This document shows positions 28,402-37,299 of a stretch of DNA of 64,000 bases, piece after piece. Each line of letters starts with the position of its first letter. The first letter of the stretch is position 1. Position numbers and translations under genes: made by a program. Below the pieces are notes generated by a model, which had not been told where the DNA came from, searched no databases, and saw only the letters and a program-made list of their open reading frames with translations. The stretch spans positions 248,001-312,000 of the forward strand of contig NZ_VDMN01000002.1 of the NCBI RefSeq assembly GCF_006335145.1, in the 5' to 3' direction. The DNA comes from Aliirhizobium smilacinae (GTDB taxonomy: Bacteria > Pseudomonadota > Alphaproteobacteria > Rhizobiales > Rhizobiaceae).

Positions 28402-29760
28402 TCAGGTCCTGAGGACCATGCGTTTGATGTCGCCGACAACGACGAGGTAGCTTATGGCAGCCACCAGTGCATTCGCACCCACGAAGACGAGTGCGCCGTT
28501 GAAGGAGCCAGAGGCCTGAACGATGTAGCCGATGACGATCGGCGTCGTGATCGAGGCAATGTTGCCGCACATGTTGAACACGGCGCCAGCCAGGCCGGTG
28601 ATTTCTTTCGGTGCACAGTCCGATATCACCGCCCATCCGAGAGCGCCGATTCCTTTCCCGAAGAAGGCCAGTGCCATCAGGAAAATGATGACTGACTGGA
28701 TGTCGGTATAGTTGCAGGCGATCATCGTCATCGATAGCAGCATACCGAGCACGATCGGGGTCTTTCTTGCGACCGTCAACGTAAAGCCGCGTTTGAGCAT
28801 TGTGTCGGAAATAATGCCGCCGAGAATGCCGCCGGCAAAACCGCAGATAGCAGGAATGGAGGCGACGATGCCGGCATTGAGGATCGACATGCCACGTTGC
28901 TGTACCAGATAGACGGGAAACCAGGTCAGGAAGAAGTAGGTGATGGCATTGATGCAGAACTGGCCAATGAAGATGCCAACCATCATCCGGTTGGAAAACA
29001 GCTGGCGCACATAGCCCATCTGTGAGCCACCGGCCGTGTCTTTCTTGCCGGGACTGTCCATATTCACCAAGCCTCCGCCGGACGAGATGTAGTCGATCTC
29101 AGCCTGGTTGATGCGCGGGTGTTCGGACGGATTATAGATCACCTTGAGCCAGATCCCGGCAATCACGATGCCGAGGCCGCCCATGAAACCGAAGGCCCAA
29201 TGCCAGCCGAAATAATGGGTAATATAGCCCATGACCGGCGCGAAGATGACGGTGGCGAAATATTGCGCCGCGTTGAAGATGGCGGATGCCGTGGCCCGTT
29301 CGTGGCTCGGGAACCAGGCTGCCACGATGCGGCTGTTGCCCGGAAACGAGGGCGCCTCGGCTAGACCGACGAGGAATCGCAGCGCGAAAAGCACGATGAC
29401 GACAGCTCCGCCGGTGACGAACCCTGTCAAACCCTGTAGAATCGTGAACAGGGACCAGAAGAATATCGAGAGGGCATACACGAGCTTCGAACCGAAACGG
29501 TCCAGAAGCCAGCCTCCCGGCAGCTGCCCAACCACATAAGCCCAGCCGAAAGCTGAAAAAATCAGCCCCATTTCAGCGGGCGTCAGTCCAACTTCCTTGC
29601 TGAGCGCAGGTCCGGCGATAGCCAGGACAGCTCGGTCGGCATAGTTGATCGAAGTGACGACGAACAGCATGCAGAGGATCGTCCACCGCACATTCGTTTT
29701 CTTCAGCAATTTGCCCATAGACGCAGCAGGCGTCGTCTGAGACGCATTCACGATATTCAT
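28402..29760 (-). CDS. gudP: Galactarate/glucarate permease, MFS (GudP/GarP type)
   Basis: A 452-residue major facilitator of the anion:cation symporter family with twelve membrane segments, importing hexarates with protons. Segments such as WAYVIGQ-like VVGQLPGGWLLDRFGSK (about 75), GLAEAPSFPGNSRIVAAWFP (about 125) and FFGKGIGALGWAV match E. coli GudP. The ATG at 29760 follows GGAGGGAG; a longer frame upstream would run through the operator and promoter. It is followed by garD. GarP and GudP are hard to tell apart; the name gudP is provisional. Confidence 0.9.
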   Translation of the reverse strand: MNIVNASQTTPAASMGKLLKKTNVRWTILCMLFVVTSINYADRAVLAIAGPALSKEVGLTPAEMGLIFSAFGWAYVVGQLPGGWLLDRFGSKLVYALSIFFWSLFTILQGLTGFVTGGAVVIVLFALRFLVGLAEAPSFPGNSRIVAAWFPSHERATASAIFNAAQYFATVIFAPVMGYITHYFGWHWAFGFMGGLGIVIAGIWLKVIYNPSEHPRINQAEIDYISSGGGLVNMDSPGKKDTAGGSQMGYVRQLFSNRMMVGIFIGQFCINAITYFFLTWFPVYLVQQRGMSILNAGIVASIPAICGFAGGILGGIISDTMLKRGFTLTVARKTPIVLGMLLSMTMIACNYTDIQSVIIFLMALAFFGKGIGALGWAVISDCAPKEITGLAGAVFNMCGNIASITTPIVIGYIVQASGSFNGALVFVGANALVAAISYLVVVGDIKRMVLRT

Positions 29761-29833
29761 GACATCTCCCTCCAGCGAGTCCGCCCGCAGATGCTTTCCC
29801 CCGCAGCCCCTCGCACTCTTTCCAAACGCCATA

Positions 29834-29853
29834 ATGCTAGCGCTATCATTATA
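29834..29853 (-). promoter_or_regulatory. Promoter -10 and LacI-type operator of the gudP-garD operon
   Basis: The operator ATGCTAGCGCTATCAT (29834-29849) is a dyad with one mismatch, 75 bases upstream of the permease start and alike to the site before garR. On the minus strand a TATAAT (29848-29853) overlaps its edge, so a bound repressor would block polymerase. No good -35 was seen. Confidence 0.65.
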
Positions 29854-29968
29854 AGGTAAACCTCTCGTGGGTGAAGACAATGCGGCAATCAATACTGCGT
29901 CGTTATGGCGCCTATTGGTTGCATAATGCAGCTCGTACGCGCGGCTCAAGTGTCAGCAAGGAATGGTA

Positions 29969-30178
29969 ATGGAGACAGCTTTTAAGGCACGGCTGATCGT
30001 GAAGGCGGTAGCCCGTGGCCGATACGCGATGATCGGTCGCCGGGACAATAAACCCCTTACCTTATTCGATCCGATGATCTGCGTTTATGGGCGGTGCCAT
30101 GCGGCACAATCATCAGATCGTTCTGCCCAACGCTATCTGCGATACGTGCTCGAATTTTTCGACTATAAGGATCTATGA
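29969..30178 (+). CDS. Possible small hypothetical protein, 69 aa
   Basis: An open frame in the 625-base gap between the gudP promoter and the next small gene. The ATG at 29969 has AAGGA six bases before it; another ATG two codons earlier overlaps that site. The product is basic, without membrane segments or motifs that I recognise. It may be fortuitous; outside it, 29854-30385 shows nothing else recognisable. Confidence 0.25.
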   Translation: METAFKARLIVKAVARGRYAMIGRRDNKPLTLFDPMICVYGRCHAAQSSDRSAQRYLRYVLEFFDYKDL

Positions 30179-30385
30179 CCTTCTAAACACGCTGGATGGC
30201 TGACGACACGAGAGACCTCGATGTGCCAGGCAAATCATCGCAACGAAGACGGAGCAGCGGATCCTCCTAGCCGCTTCGCAGGTCGGGCTGACTGGAAATG
30301 ATTTAACGGGTTGCGGCAAGAAGAAAGCGCCGTTTCCTTAACGATCCAGCGATTTCAATATCCAGACGAGTTAAAGGAAAAATAC

Positions 30386-30634
30386 TTGCCTAACTTCAAT
30401 TATAAACGGGCTGCTGGGATCTACAGCGGAAAAACAACATTCAGATCAGCCTCGGCTCCTCGTTACAGGCGCTTTGAAACTGCCGCCGAGGCAGTTCAGT
30501 TCGCCGTTGAGGAACTCTCCGGTGCGACGCAACGCGGTTGCGTGCTGGAGATGGACGAATTGCGCCTTAATCACACGCAGATCGTGGAACTCTACGAATC
30601 CGCCGCCTTTCCACTTGCTCGCCGGGAACGGTGA
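30386..30634 (+). CDS. Small conserved hypothetical protein of rhizobial type, 82 aa
   Basis: The segment YRRFETAAEAVQFAVEEL followed by CVLEMDELRLNHTQIVELY and a short arginine-rich end resembles a small protein seen repeatedly in Rhizobium genomes, with the pattern RFDTAAEAIRFAVEEL. The likely start is the TTG at 30386, eight bases after AAAGGA; the open frame extends further upstream without a site. Function unknown. It is isolated, between the gudP promoter region and the end of the convergent NagB-like gene. The 265 bases after it show no gene. Confidence 0.6.
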   Translation: MPNFNYKRAAGIYSGKTTFRSASAPRYRRFETAAEAVQFAVEELSGATQRGCVLEMDELRLNHTQIVELYESAAFPLARRER

Positions 30635-30899
30635 TGCACGGCTGAACCTTGAGCCGGGTGACAATTTTCTCCGCCTGTCATCTCACTGCCTACCGTCATG
30701 TGCGGCCGGTCCGTTTCGGCCTGCACCGACTGCCATTTCGACCTCGTGGCAGGTCGACCAGAGGCTTCGAATAAACTGCGGTTTAAAAGACCGAACGGAA
30801 TACTCCGGGTTCGGAGCTAACTACGCCGCGAATACGGGATCCCGGGCTACCGCTGTTCGAAAACAGAAGTGCCCAGGTGAGTCCGTATAGAAGCTATTT

Positions 30900-31670
30900 T
30901 CAACCCGCGGCGGGTTCAAGTTTCTCAGCGATGGTTTCGTTGGTGTAGACGATCGCGTGAGGTGCATTCCGCAGAATGGTTGCCGGGCACATGAAGGTGA
31001 TCGGACCCTCAAGGATCTTCTTCACTATGTTGCCCTTCTCTGGTTCGTGCACGAGCACCAATGCCCGGCTCGGCTTGAGCAGAGCATGCATTGTCAACGA
31101 CAAACCGTAGTGAGGCACGTCGTCGAAAGTCTTGAAATATCCGCGGCTGTCGATCTGCTTGCGCGTGGCTTCATCAAGAATGACGACACGGATGATGTCC
31201 TTGGTGTCGAAATCGGCCGGCGGGTCGTTGAAAGCAAGATGGCCGCTGTTTCCGATGCCCATCACGCAGAGAACCGGGTCCAGTTCGTTGTAGAGCTTTG
31301 TGTACCGGGCCAATTCTTCTTCGACTGGCTCATGATCGCCGCGCATCGGATAGAATGCCTTCGGCTTCACATGGTCGAGCAGATTGACGCGCATGCGCGA
31401 TGCGCCGCTCTCGGGCCGCTCTTCCGCGACACCCATATAGGTATCGACATGGAGAACCGTGATCTTCGACCATTCGATGTCGGTGCGGGCCATGATGGCC
31501 TTGAAGAAAGTCGCCTGCGAAGCGCCCAGCGCCATAATGATAGCGATTTCACTCTTTTTGGAAAGTTCCTCACGGATGATGGATGCGAGATCCGCGGCTG
31601 CAGCTTCGCCGAGTTCCTCGTCCGTCGATGCCACTTCGACCCGCAACTGGTCGTATTTCAGATGTCTCAT
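30900..31670 (-). CDS. NagB-like glucosamine-6-phosphate isomerase/deaminase family protein
   Basis: A 256-residue protein of the NagB/6-phosphogluconolactonase fold. Asp76 (HVDTYMG) matches the catalytic Asp72 of E. coli NagB and His144 (GNSGHLAFND) matches His143, but Asp141 is replaced by Ser142 and Glu148 by Asp149, and the phosphate loop reads ALGASQ instead of ATGSTP. It is therefore a NagB paralogue, perhaps acting on another amino- or keto-sugar phosphate. It ends a minus-strand operon with a GntR regulator, ROK kinase, PvcA-like protein and ABC importer; 140 bases separate it from the GntR gene. Confidence 0.8.
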   Translation of the reverse strand: MRHLKYDQLRVEVASTDEELGEAAAADLASIIREELSKKSEIAIIMALGASQATFFKAIMARTDIEWSKITVLHVDTYMGVAEERPESGASRMRVNLLDHVKPKAFYPMRGDHEPVEEELARYTKLYNELDPVLCVMGIGNSGHLAFNDPPADFDTKDIIRVVILDEATRKQIDSRGYFKTFDDVPHYGLSLTMHALLKPSRALVLVHEPEKGNIVKKILEGPITFMCPATILRNAPHAIVYTNETIAEKLEPAAG

Positions 31671-31810
31671 TTCTGTCGCTCCGTTGGTTTTTGGACAAAC
31701 GATTTCCGTGCGCCGGAGAGGCGCCCGAAAATACAATGATTTAAGGACCTCGATGCCTTGCCTACCCGGAAGGGCCGCAGTGCTATCTGCGTTATAGACT
31801 TGGCGGTGAG

Positions 31811-32593
31811 CTACTCGCCGGAATGCCAGCGAATGGAAAACTTCCGCTTCACGCCATATTCCTCTTCAAGGTCGATGAATGTTTCATCGAGGATCGATTC
31901 AAGACCCGCATGATCTTTCCTGCGCATCGCTTCCAGCTGCCGCGTATGCACATCGATAATATGGTCGGCACGGTCAGCGTCGCGGCGCAATGCCCCCCTG
32001 AGCGGCGCCAATTGCCGATAGATGGTCGTCATTGTGCTCAACAGCATCTGGTTTCCGCATGCATGGGCGACCCGGCGGTGGAACATGCCATCTGCCTGCT
32101 GCACGATGCGCGGATCGTGGCGATGATGCCTTACAAGTTCGATCGTTTCCTGAATTTGAGCGAATTGCTGTTCGGTCGCATTCTCTGCAGCCAGATGATA
32201 GACCAGCGGCTCCAGCAGACGTCGTGAGGAAATGACCTCTTCGATGTGCATGACTTCGGAAGCGATGTTCTTGCCGACAACGTCGAAGGGAATGATGTCG
32301 GCTGCAACGAACACGCCACCAGACTGCCCCGCCTTGATCTGCAGGACGCCGGAATTCTCCAGGATACGGAACGCCTGCCGCAAAGTCGGGCGCGAGATCT
32401 CCAGCATCTTTGCCATTTCGCTTTCGTTTGGCAGCCGGTCTCCCTGACGAAGGCCTTGCGCGTCGATTGCATCGACAATCCGCTCGACAACCGCTTCGAA
32501 AGTCCTGTGAACCCGGATCGGCGCAAACATGCGCGTTGGAGAGTTGTCCTCCAGCCTGGTGGCTACCGTCTCGCTCTTGTTAGCCCGCATCAT
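31811..32593 (-). CDS. GntR/FadR-family (FCD) transcriptional regulator
   Basis: A 260-residue regulator: winged helix at about residues 35-95 (LPNESEMAKMLEISRPTLRQAF), then an FCD domain with the helical metal/ligand site (MFHRRVAHACGN, HTRQLEAM). It overlaps the ROK kinase gene by four bases (ATGA), so it is made along with the enzymes of this operon and probably controls it. A perfect palindrome in the operon promoter (37220-37231) is a possible target. The effector is unknown. Confidence 0.88.
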   Translation of the reverse strand: MMRANKSETVATRLEDNSPTRMFAPIRVHRTFEAVVERIVDAIDAQGLRQGDRLPNESEMAKMLEISRPTLRQAFRILENSGVLQIKAGQSGGVFVAADIIPFDVVGKNIASEVMHIEEVISSRRLLEPLVYHLAAENATEQQFAQIQETIELVRHHRHDPRIVQQADGMFHRRVAHACGNQMLLSTMTTIYRQLAPLRGALRRDADRADHIIDVHTRQLEAMRRKDHAGLESILDETFIDLEEEYGVKRKFSIRWHSGE

Positions 32594-33471
32594 TTTGTAC
32601 CTTCGTTGAAGCTCGCCGCTCCCTGGAGCGCTACTCCGATCTCAGCGGCGAAGTCCAGATTGGAAACTGCAATTTTCGCCTGATAAATTTCGCCGATCAG
32701 CGATCGATAGTGCTTTTCCGCCGCGTCGAGATATTGGCCCGCAGCGCGTTTGATCGAGCCATTTATCACAATTACTTCCGGGTGATAAAACTTGGAGATC
32801 ATGCCCAGCGCGACCGCAAGACAGCGGGAGAATATTTCGAGCACCTTTACGGCAGACTCGTCATTCGCCTTCGCCATATCGAAGATGTTCACCGCCTCCA
32901 CATAACGACCGGTAAGGGCAAAGTACAACTCGCGAAGCCCGCGTCCACATGTCACCCGATCGAGCGATCTGTACTCTCCAAGTTCATGGACGTAGATGAT
33001 CTGCTCGGAGATGAGGCCAGCGCCGAACCGGCCGCGTATCACGCGATCGTCGTAGCCCCCGACACCGATACCCGTCCCAAGATTAAGCATCGCGAAGCTG
33101 GATGTCTGTTTCCCCACCCCCAGCCTTGCCTCTGCCACAGTCATTGCGTGGATATCATCATCCACGTGCACCGGCAGCCCCAGCTTCCGGGTCAGAGCGT
33201 CCTGAAGATCGAAATCGACCCGGCCGCCCATCAGCGAGCTGTAGACCACCAGCCCTCCATTGAGAGCTCCATTCAAACTGACCGCCACCCCTGTTGCGGA
33301 AAGCGGCATATTTGCCCGGATCAGGTCCGCCAGATCGGATGCGAACGCCGGTGTTCCGCGCCGCATCAGGGCTGTCGGAATTTTTTTGAGAAAGCTGACG
33401 GAGTAGTCCGGCTCTATCCGCGAGAGCTGTATCTTCGTACCACCGATATCGACACCAAGGGTGGTCTTCAT
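32590..33471 (-). CDS. ROK-family sugar kinase lacking the zinc-site residues
   Basis: A 293-residue ROK protein without a helix-turn-helix, hence a kinase. The ATP phosphate loop is GVDIGGTKIQ (residues 6-15), the catalytic Asp lies in VDDDIHAMTVAEA (about 102-114), and the adenosine motif is LNLGTGIGVGG (about 129). The usual ExGH and CxCGxxGC zinc motif is degraded here to ELGEY and VTCGRGLRE, leaving one of the four ligands. It overlaps both neighbours by four bases. It probably phosphorylates a sugar or amino sugar that feeds the NagB-like isomerase; substrate unknown. Confidence 0.85.
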   Translation of the reverse strand: MKTTLGVDIGGTKIQLSRIEPDYSVSFLKKIPTALMRRGTPAFASDLADLIRANMPLSATGVAVSLNGALNGGLVVYSSLMGGRVDFDLQDALTRKLGLPVHVDDDIHAMTVAEARLGVGKQTSSFAMLNLGTGIGVGGYDDRVIRGRFGAGLISEQIIYVHELGEYRSLDRVTCGRGLRELYFALTGRYVEAVNIFDMAKANDESAVKVLEIFSRCLAVALGMISKFYHPEVIVINGSIKRAAGQYLDAAEKHYRSLIGEIYQAKIAVSNLDFAAEIGVALQGAASFNEGTK

Positions 33472-34580
33472 TCCGAAACCACGCGGTAGGCAATCGGGGC
33501 TGCATCCTCGTCACCATCAAGATGCAATGCCTCGACATGACCGACGGCACTTCCAAGGCTTCCGAGGTACAGGATCTCCCATCGACCGTCCGCATGCAGC
33601 ACCGGCACACCGTGATAGGGCAGAATGCCCGACCAGCGATTGATGGGAACGACCGAGAGGTTTTCCGGCTTCGGGGAAACCGTCAGCTTCAATGCATGCG
33701 GGCGCAGATCATGCAGGAATCCTGTCGCATCCCGCAGGGCCAGCAAGGAGCGGTAGGCGAAGAATTTGCGATGCGCGATCTTGTCGATGTAGTCGCGGGG
33801 ATAACGCAAGGCGGAATCCGTCTGCGAGGCATCATAGGCTGCAGCGACGACGGCGTGCGGGTAATCCAGCATCGGAACAGATGTTCGGGCATTGGGGAAT
33901 GTAACATTGTAGGCGTCGAGAACAGCCGGATCGTCCTGCTGCCAAAGCTCTCGCATGCGTTCCTGTTCAAAAAGCCATCGAGCCTCGAAATTCGGAATCT
34001 GGTGTACCATGTCGTCGAGACTGTGAAAGTCGAGCTGGCCTTCCTTCAGATTGGCGATACGTGCACATGCAGGCGTTCCTCGGCGATATGCGTCGATGCT
34101 GGCCTGGTCCACGCCCTGGCAACGTCCAAGAATCCCCTCCTCCAGAATTGTCAGACGACCGCCCGGAGCATAGATGGTTTCGATCGTGTCGAGCACCGCC
34201 TTGAAGCGCCGTAGCATAAGCACTTCACCGATGTCCGGCGCCATACGGTTCGTCTTTAACGGGTTAGGCATCTTGTAGGCGAAGGCCATCGCGACGAACT
34301 GCAGCGGCAGATCCTGTTTCACGAAATGGCCTATATTCTCCAGCCAGCGATCTCTGTTGGCAGGGATGAATCCTGGATCGCCGAACAGGACTTCCTCATG
34401 CACAAAGACAGAGAGGATACGCTCCTCTATCGAGCCATCCCTGGCTGCGGCGATGGCCGGATCATTGCTGAGAACCAGCTCCGCCAGTTCGCTTTCACTG
34501 CAAATGCGCTCGCGCACTATGCGAGGCGGCGCCCAAGAGGTCGGAAGAACTGAATTTACATAGGTGTAGGGGCTTGGCAT
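33468..34580 (-). CDS. DIT1/PvcA-family protein (isonitrile synthase homologue)
   Basis: A 370-residue protein that I place in the DIT1_PvcA family. Family members include PvcA/IsnA, which join the amine of Tyr or Trp with C2 of ribulose 5-phosphate to make an isonitrile, and yeast Dit1. The supporting wording is LPLQFVAMAFAYKMPNPLK (about 95-115), APDIGEVLMLRRF, YAPGGRLTILEEGILG (about 140-157), and the C-terminal LKLTVSPKP...LPYHGVPVLH. Good site AAGGAA before the ATG. No PvcB-type oxygenase gene is nearby; instead the gene is locked between an amino-acid importer and a sugar kinase. The reaction it performs here is not known. Confidence 0.75.
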   Translation of the reverse strand: MPSPYTYVNSVLPTSWAPPRIVRERICSESELAELVLSNDPAIAAARDGSIEERILSVFVHEEVLFGDPGFIPANRDRWLENIGHFVKQDLPLQFVAMAFAYKMPNPLKTNRMAPDIGEVLMLRRFKAVLDTIETIYAPGGRLTILEEGILGRCQGVDQASIDAYRRGTPACARIANLKEGQLDFHSLDDMVHQIPNFEARWLFEQERMRELWQQDDPAVLDAYNVTFPNARTSVPMLDYPHAVVAAAYDASQTDSALRYPRDYIDKIAHRKFFAYRSLLALRDATGFLHDLRPHALKLTVSPKPENLSVVPINRWSGILPYHGVPVLHADGRWEILYLGSLGSAVGHVEALHLDGDEDAAPIAYRVVSE

Positions 34581-34592
34581 GGATAATTTCCT

Positions 34593-35393
34593 TCAGCGAA
34601 TTCGTGCCAGGAACTCGGCAGTTCGCGCATTGGTGGGATTGCGGATGACGTCCGCCGGCGCGCCGGCTTCGGCCACCACTCCCTTGTCGATGAAATAGAC
34701 TGTGTCGCCGACTTCTTCGGCAAACGTGATCTCGTGTGTGACGACCAGCATCGTCATGCCGTCACGAATGAGCTGCCGCATCACAGACAGGACTTCGCCG
34801 ACCAGTTCCGGGTCCAGCGCCGATGTCGGCTCGTCGAACAGGATCACGGACGGGTTTGCGGCCAGTGCCCTTGCGATTGCGACGCGCTGCTGCTGCCCAC
34901 CTGAAAGTCGGGCTGGATAGGACTCGGCGCGGTCGGCAAGGCCTACCTTGTCGAGCAATTCCATGCCGCGCTTGCGTGCCTGTGTGGTTTCAACTCCATG
35001 AACCATAACGAGGCCGGAAATGACGTTTTCCAGCGCGGTCATATGCGGAAAAAGATTGAAGCGCTGAAATACCATGCCGATGCGTGAACGGCGTGACGCT
35101 GTGGTTGCCGCCCTGGCTTCCACCCAGCGTTTGCCCGTCCACTCGGCTCCGACCAGATAATCCTCGACCCAAAGCTCTCCGCCTTGATACGTCTCAAGGC
35201 TGTTGACGCACCGCAAGAACGTGCTTTTGCCGGATCCCGAAGCGCCAATGATGAAGGCTGCTTCACCCTTGCGGACGTTCAGGGTGATACCCTTCAATAC
35301 TTCCAGGTCACCATAGGATTTGCGCAGATTCCGGACGCGCACAATGTTGTCCAGATCGTTGCGTGAAACATCGACGGTCTCTTGCATTGTCAT
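34593..35393 (-). CDS. Polar amino acid ABC transporter ATPase (GlnQ/HisP type)
   Basis: A 266-residue ATPase: Walker [10 protein letters not shown] (about 51-59), signature [16 protein letters not shown] (about 160), Walker [17 protein letters not shown], switch His in [12 protein letters not shown]. This is the GlnQ/HisP pattern for amino acids, opines and similar amines. It overlaps the permease gene by four bases and precedes the PvcA-like gene by 12. An insert of about 20 residues after the first strand pair ([12 protein letters not shown]) is slightly longer than in GlnQ. Confidence 0.92.
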   Translation of the reverse strand: MTMQETVDVSRNDLDNIVRVRNLRKSYGDLEVLKGITLNVRKGEAAFIIGASGSGKSTFLRCVNSLETYQGGELWVEDYLVGAEWTGKRWVEARAATTASRRSRIGMVFQRFNLFPHMTALENVISGLVMVHGVETTQARKRGMELLDKVGLADRAESYPARLSGGQQQRVAIARALAANPSVILFDEPTSALDPELVGEVLSVMRQLIRDGMTMLVVTHEITFAEEVGDTVYFIDKGVVAEAGAPADVIRNPTNARTAEFLARIR

Positions 35394-36253
35394 ATGACTT
35401 TCCGGATTTTGCTCGTGGTCCTGATGTCACTGCGCGCGAGGTAGTTTTCCAGGCGTGACTGCAGGAACGACGAGATCGTCACCAGCACGAGGTACCAGAG
35501 CGAGGCAACGACAAGCGTCTCGATGACGTAAAACGTCTGCGCCGCGATACTTTGGGTTGTTCCCATGATTTCGCGCGTGCCGATCACATAGACAAGTGAC
35601 GTCGTCTTGAGAAGATCGATAGCCAGGTTGCCGGCTGTCGGAAGGATGACCCGGATGGCCTGTGGAAGCACAATGCGCAGAAGCGCTTTGTTGGGCGTCA
35701 GCCCGATCGACAACGCTGCTTCGGTTTGCCCCTGATCCACTGAGATCAAGCCACCGCGAATGACCTCGCACATGAAGGCGCTGACATTCAGTAACAACCC
35801 GAGGAGTGCAGCCGTCAACGGCGTTATGATGGTATTGGTGTTAACGGATGCACCGAACAGGTCGATCGTCGGCAAAAACAGTCCGAGGTTGAACCAGAAG
35901 ACAATCTGCACCAGAAGCGGCGTTCCGCGGAAGAACCAGATATAAGAGGACGCGATGAGCTTCAGAACCGGATTGCCGGAAATCATCATCGCGGCCAGGA
36001 CTGTGCCCAGAATGATCGAGCCGACCAATGATATCAACGTCAGCATCAGTGTGATGCCGACACCGGAAAAGACGGCGGGCGACCAGAAATATTCCCAGAC
36101 GATATCCCAGCGGATTTGTCCGGCCCCGATGAAAACCTTGACGGCGATGCCGACGATGAGAAGAGCGATGACCGCAATGATGGCGTTCGCAATGCGTGGG
36201 CCGGATCTGCGATGAATTCGCAGATCCTTTGCTTGTTGATCCACATTAATCAT
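35390..36253 (-). CDS. Polar amino acid ABC transporter permease (HisM/GlnP type)
   Basis: A 287-residue membrane protein with a cytoplasmic N-terminal 25 residues and five to six segments. The family start [20 protein letters not shown] (about 64) and the EAA loop [23 protein letters not shown] (about 183-205) are typical for amino-acid importers. It is the only permease here, so it would work as a homodimer. It lies nine bases after the binding-protein gene. Confidence 0.92.
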   Translation of the reverse strand: MINVDQQAKDLRIHRRSGPRIANAIIAVIALLIVGIAVKVFIGAGQIRWDIVWEYFWSPAVFSGVGITLMLTLISLVGSIILGTVLAAMMISGNPVLKLIASSYIWFFRGTPLLVQIVFWFNLGLFLPTIDLFGASVNTNTIITPLTAALLGLLLNVSAFMCEVIRGGLISVDQGQTEAALSIGLTPNKALLRIVLPQAIRVILPTAGNLAIDLLKTTSLVYVIGTREIMGTTQSIAAQTFYVIETLVVASLWYLVLVTISSFLQSRLENYLARSDIRTTSKIRKVI

Positions 36254-36262
36254 CAGTGCGGA

Positions 36263-37162
36263 TCACAGGATTGGAGCATTGAGCAGGACGCGATCGAGAT
36301 CGGACTCGCCCAGTGACCATTTCTGCATGATCTTTGTGTACGTGCCGTCCTCTTTCATGCTCTGCAATGCGCCGGCTACGGCCGCCATGAGTTCGGGGGT
36401 CTTTTTCGAGAATGCTATTCCCTGGTTGGCCGGCGCGAAACGAGGAACCGGGGATACTTCCAGCCGCGTCTGCACACCTTCACTTGCGACTGCGAACGTG
36501 TAGGTAGACACACCGAAAGTCGTCATGGTCGCATCAGCCTGGCCACTTGCCACAGCCAGAAGGGGTGCTGTCTTGTCGGGAGCTTCGAGCATGTTGATCT
36601 TGGTCGTGCAGCTCTTGTTCAACTCCTCGATGACTTTGGGAAAAATCGAGCCGGTCACGATCATGACACGCTTGCCGCAAAGGTCAGCCATCTCTTTGAT
36701 GCCTTGCGGGTTGCCCTTGCCGACGATGACACCGGAGCCTTCCGTCGAATAGGCAATGAAATTGACGACTTCTTCGCGGACCTTCGTGTTGGCCATGGCG
36801 CTAACGTAGAAATCAAACCGGCCGGACTCGACGCCGGGTATGCCGGCAGTAAACTGGATATCGTTCCATTTCACTGTCAATCCAAGCCGCTTTGCTGCCT
36901 CGTTGATGAGATCGGCATCGGCACCGGATGCCTCATTGGTTTTCCGGTCGATGAACGCCCAAGGCGCATATCCGTCAGTCGTTCCGACATTCAATACGCC
37001 GCGCTGTTTGACCGCTGCTGGCAGTTTATCGACCCAGGATGCCTGGGCTTCCATGTGAGGTTCGACCTTGAAGGCTTCCTGGGCCATGGCTTGGCCGGAC
37101 AGCACCAGGGCTGTCATGGCACCCATCATGGAGAGACGCGCAAAACCAAATTTCGCTTTCAT
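36263..37162 (-). CDS. Family 3 amino-acid-type solute-binding protein
   Basis: A 299-residue periplasmic binding protein with a signal peptide (MKAKFGFARL then a hydrophobic core, cleavage after AMAQ about residue 28). Marks of family 3: RGVLNVGTTDGYAPWAFID (about 60), ADADLINEAAKRLGL, GRFDFYVSAMANTKVREEVVNF. Many family members bind opines, amino acids or amines. The ATG at 37162 has AGGTGA upstream; the longer frame runs into the promoter region. First gene of the seven-gene operon; the ligand is unknown and would tell most about the pathway. Confidence 0.9.
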   Translation of the reverse strand: MKAKFGFARLSMMGAMTALVLSGQAMAQEAFKVEPHMEAQASWVDKLPAAVKQRGVLNVGTTDGYAPWAFIDRKTNEASGADADLINEAAKRLGLTVKWNDIQFTAGIPGVESGRFDFYVSAMANTKVREEVVNFIAYSTEGSGVIVGKGNPQGIKEMADLCGKRVMIVTGSIFPKVIEELNKSCTTKINMLEAPDKTAPLLAVASGQADATMTTFGVSTYTFAVASEGVQTRLEVSPVPRFAPANQGIAFSKKTPELMAAVAGALQSMKEDGTYTKIMQKWSLGESDLDRVLLNAPIL

Positions 37163-37219
37163 TTCACCTGTTCCCTTTTTTGATTGATCCATCAGGACAG
37201 CCAAACTGTAAAATAGTTT

Positions 37220-37231
37220 CCATTTAAATGG
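37220..37231. promoter_or_regulatory. Palindrome in the divergent promoter of the PvcA-like operon
   Basis: CCATTTAAATGG is a perfect 12-bp palindrome. Around it, AATAGTTTCC (37213-37222) and AATAGTGTTTCC (37233-37244) form a spaced direct repeat. It lies 58 bases upstream of the binding-protein start and 69 bases upstream of the preferred methyltransferase start, and is a likely operator for the GntR regulator of this locus. Confidence 0.45.
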
Positions 37232-37299
37232 CAATAGTGTTTCCAAAAAAATATTATGATGTAGCCTGCTCTGATCGCAATAGGATTTTGGATGGGAAG

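Noticed and set aside
33468..34580. Siderophore or paerucumarin biosynthesis
   Set aside because: No PvcB/PvcC/PvcD partners nearby; the neighbours are sugar-phosphate and transport genes.
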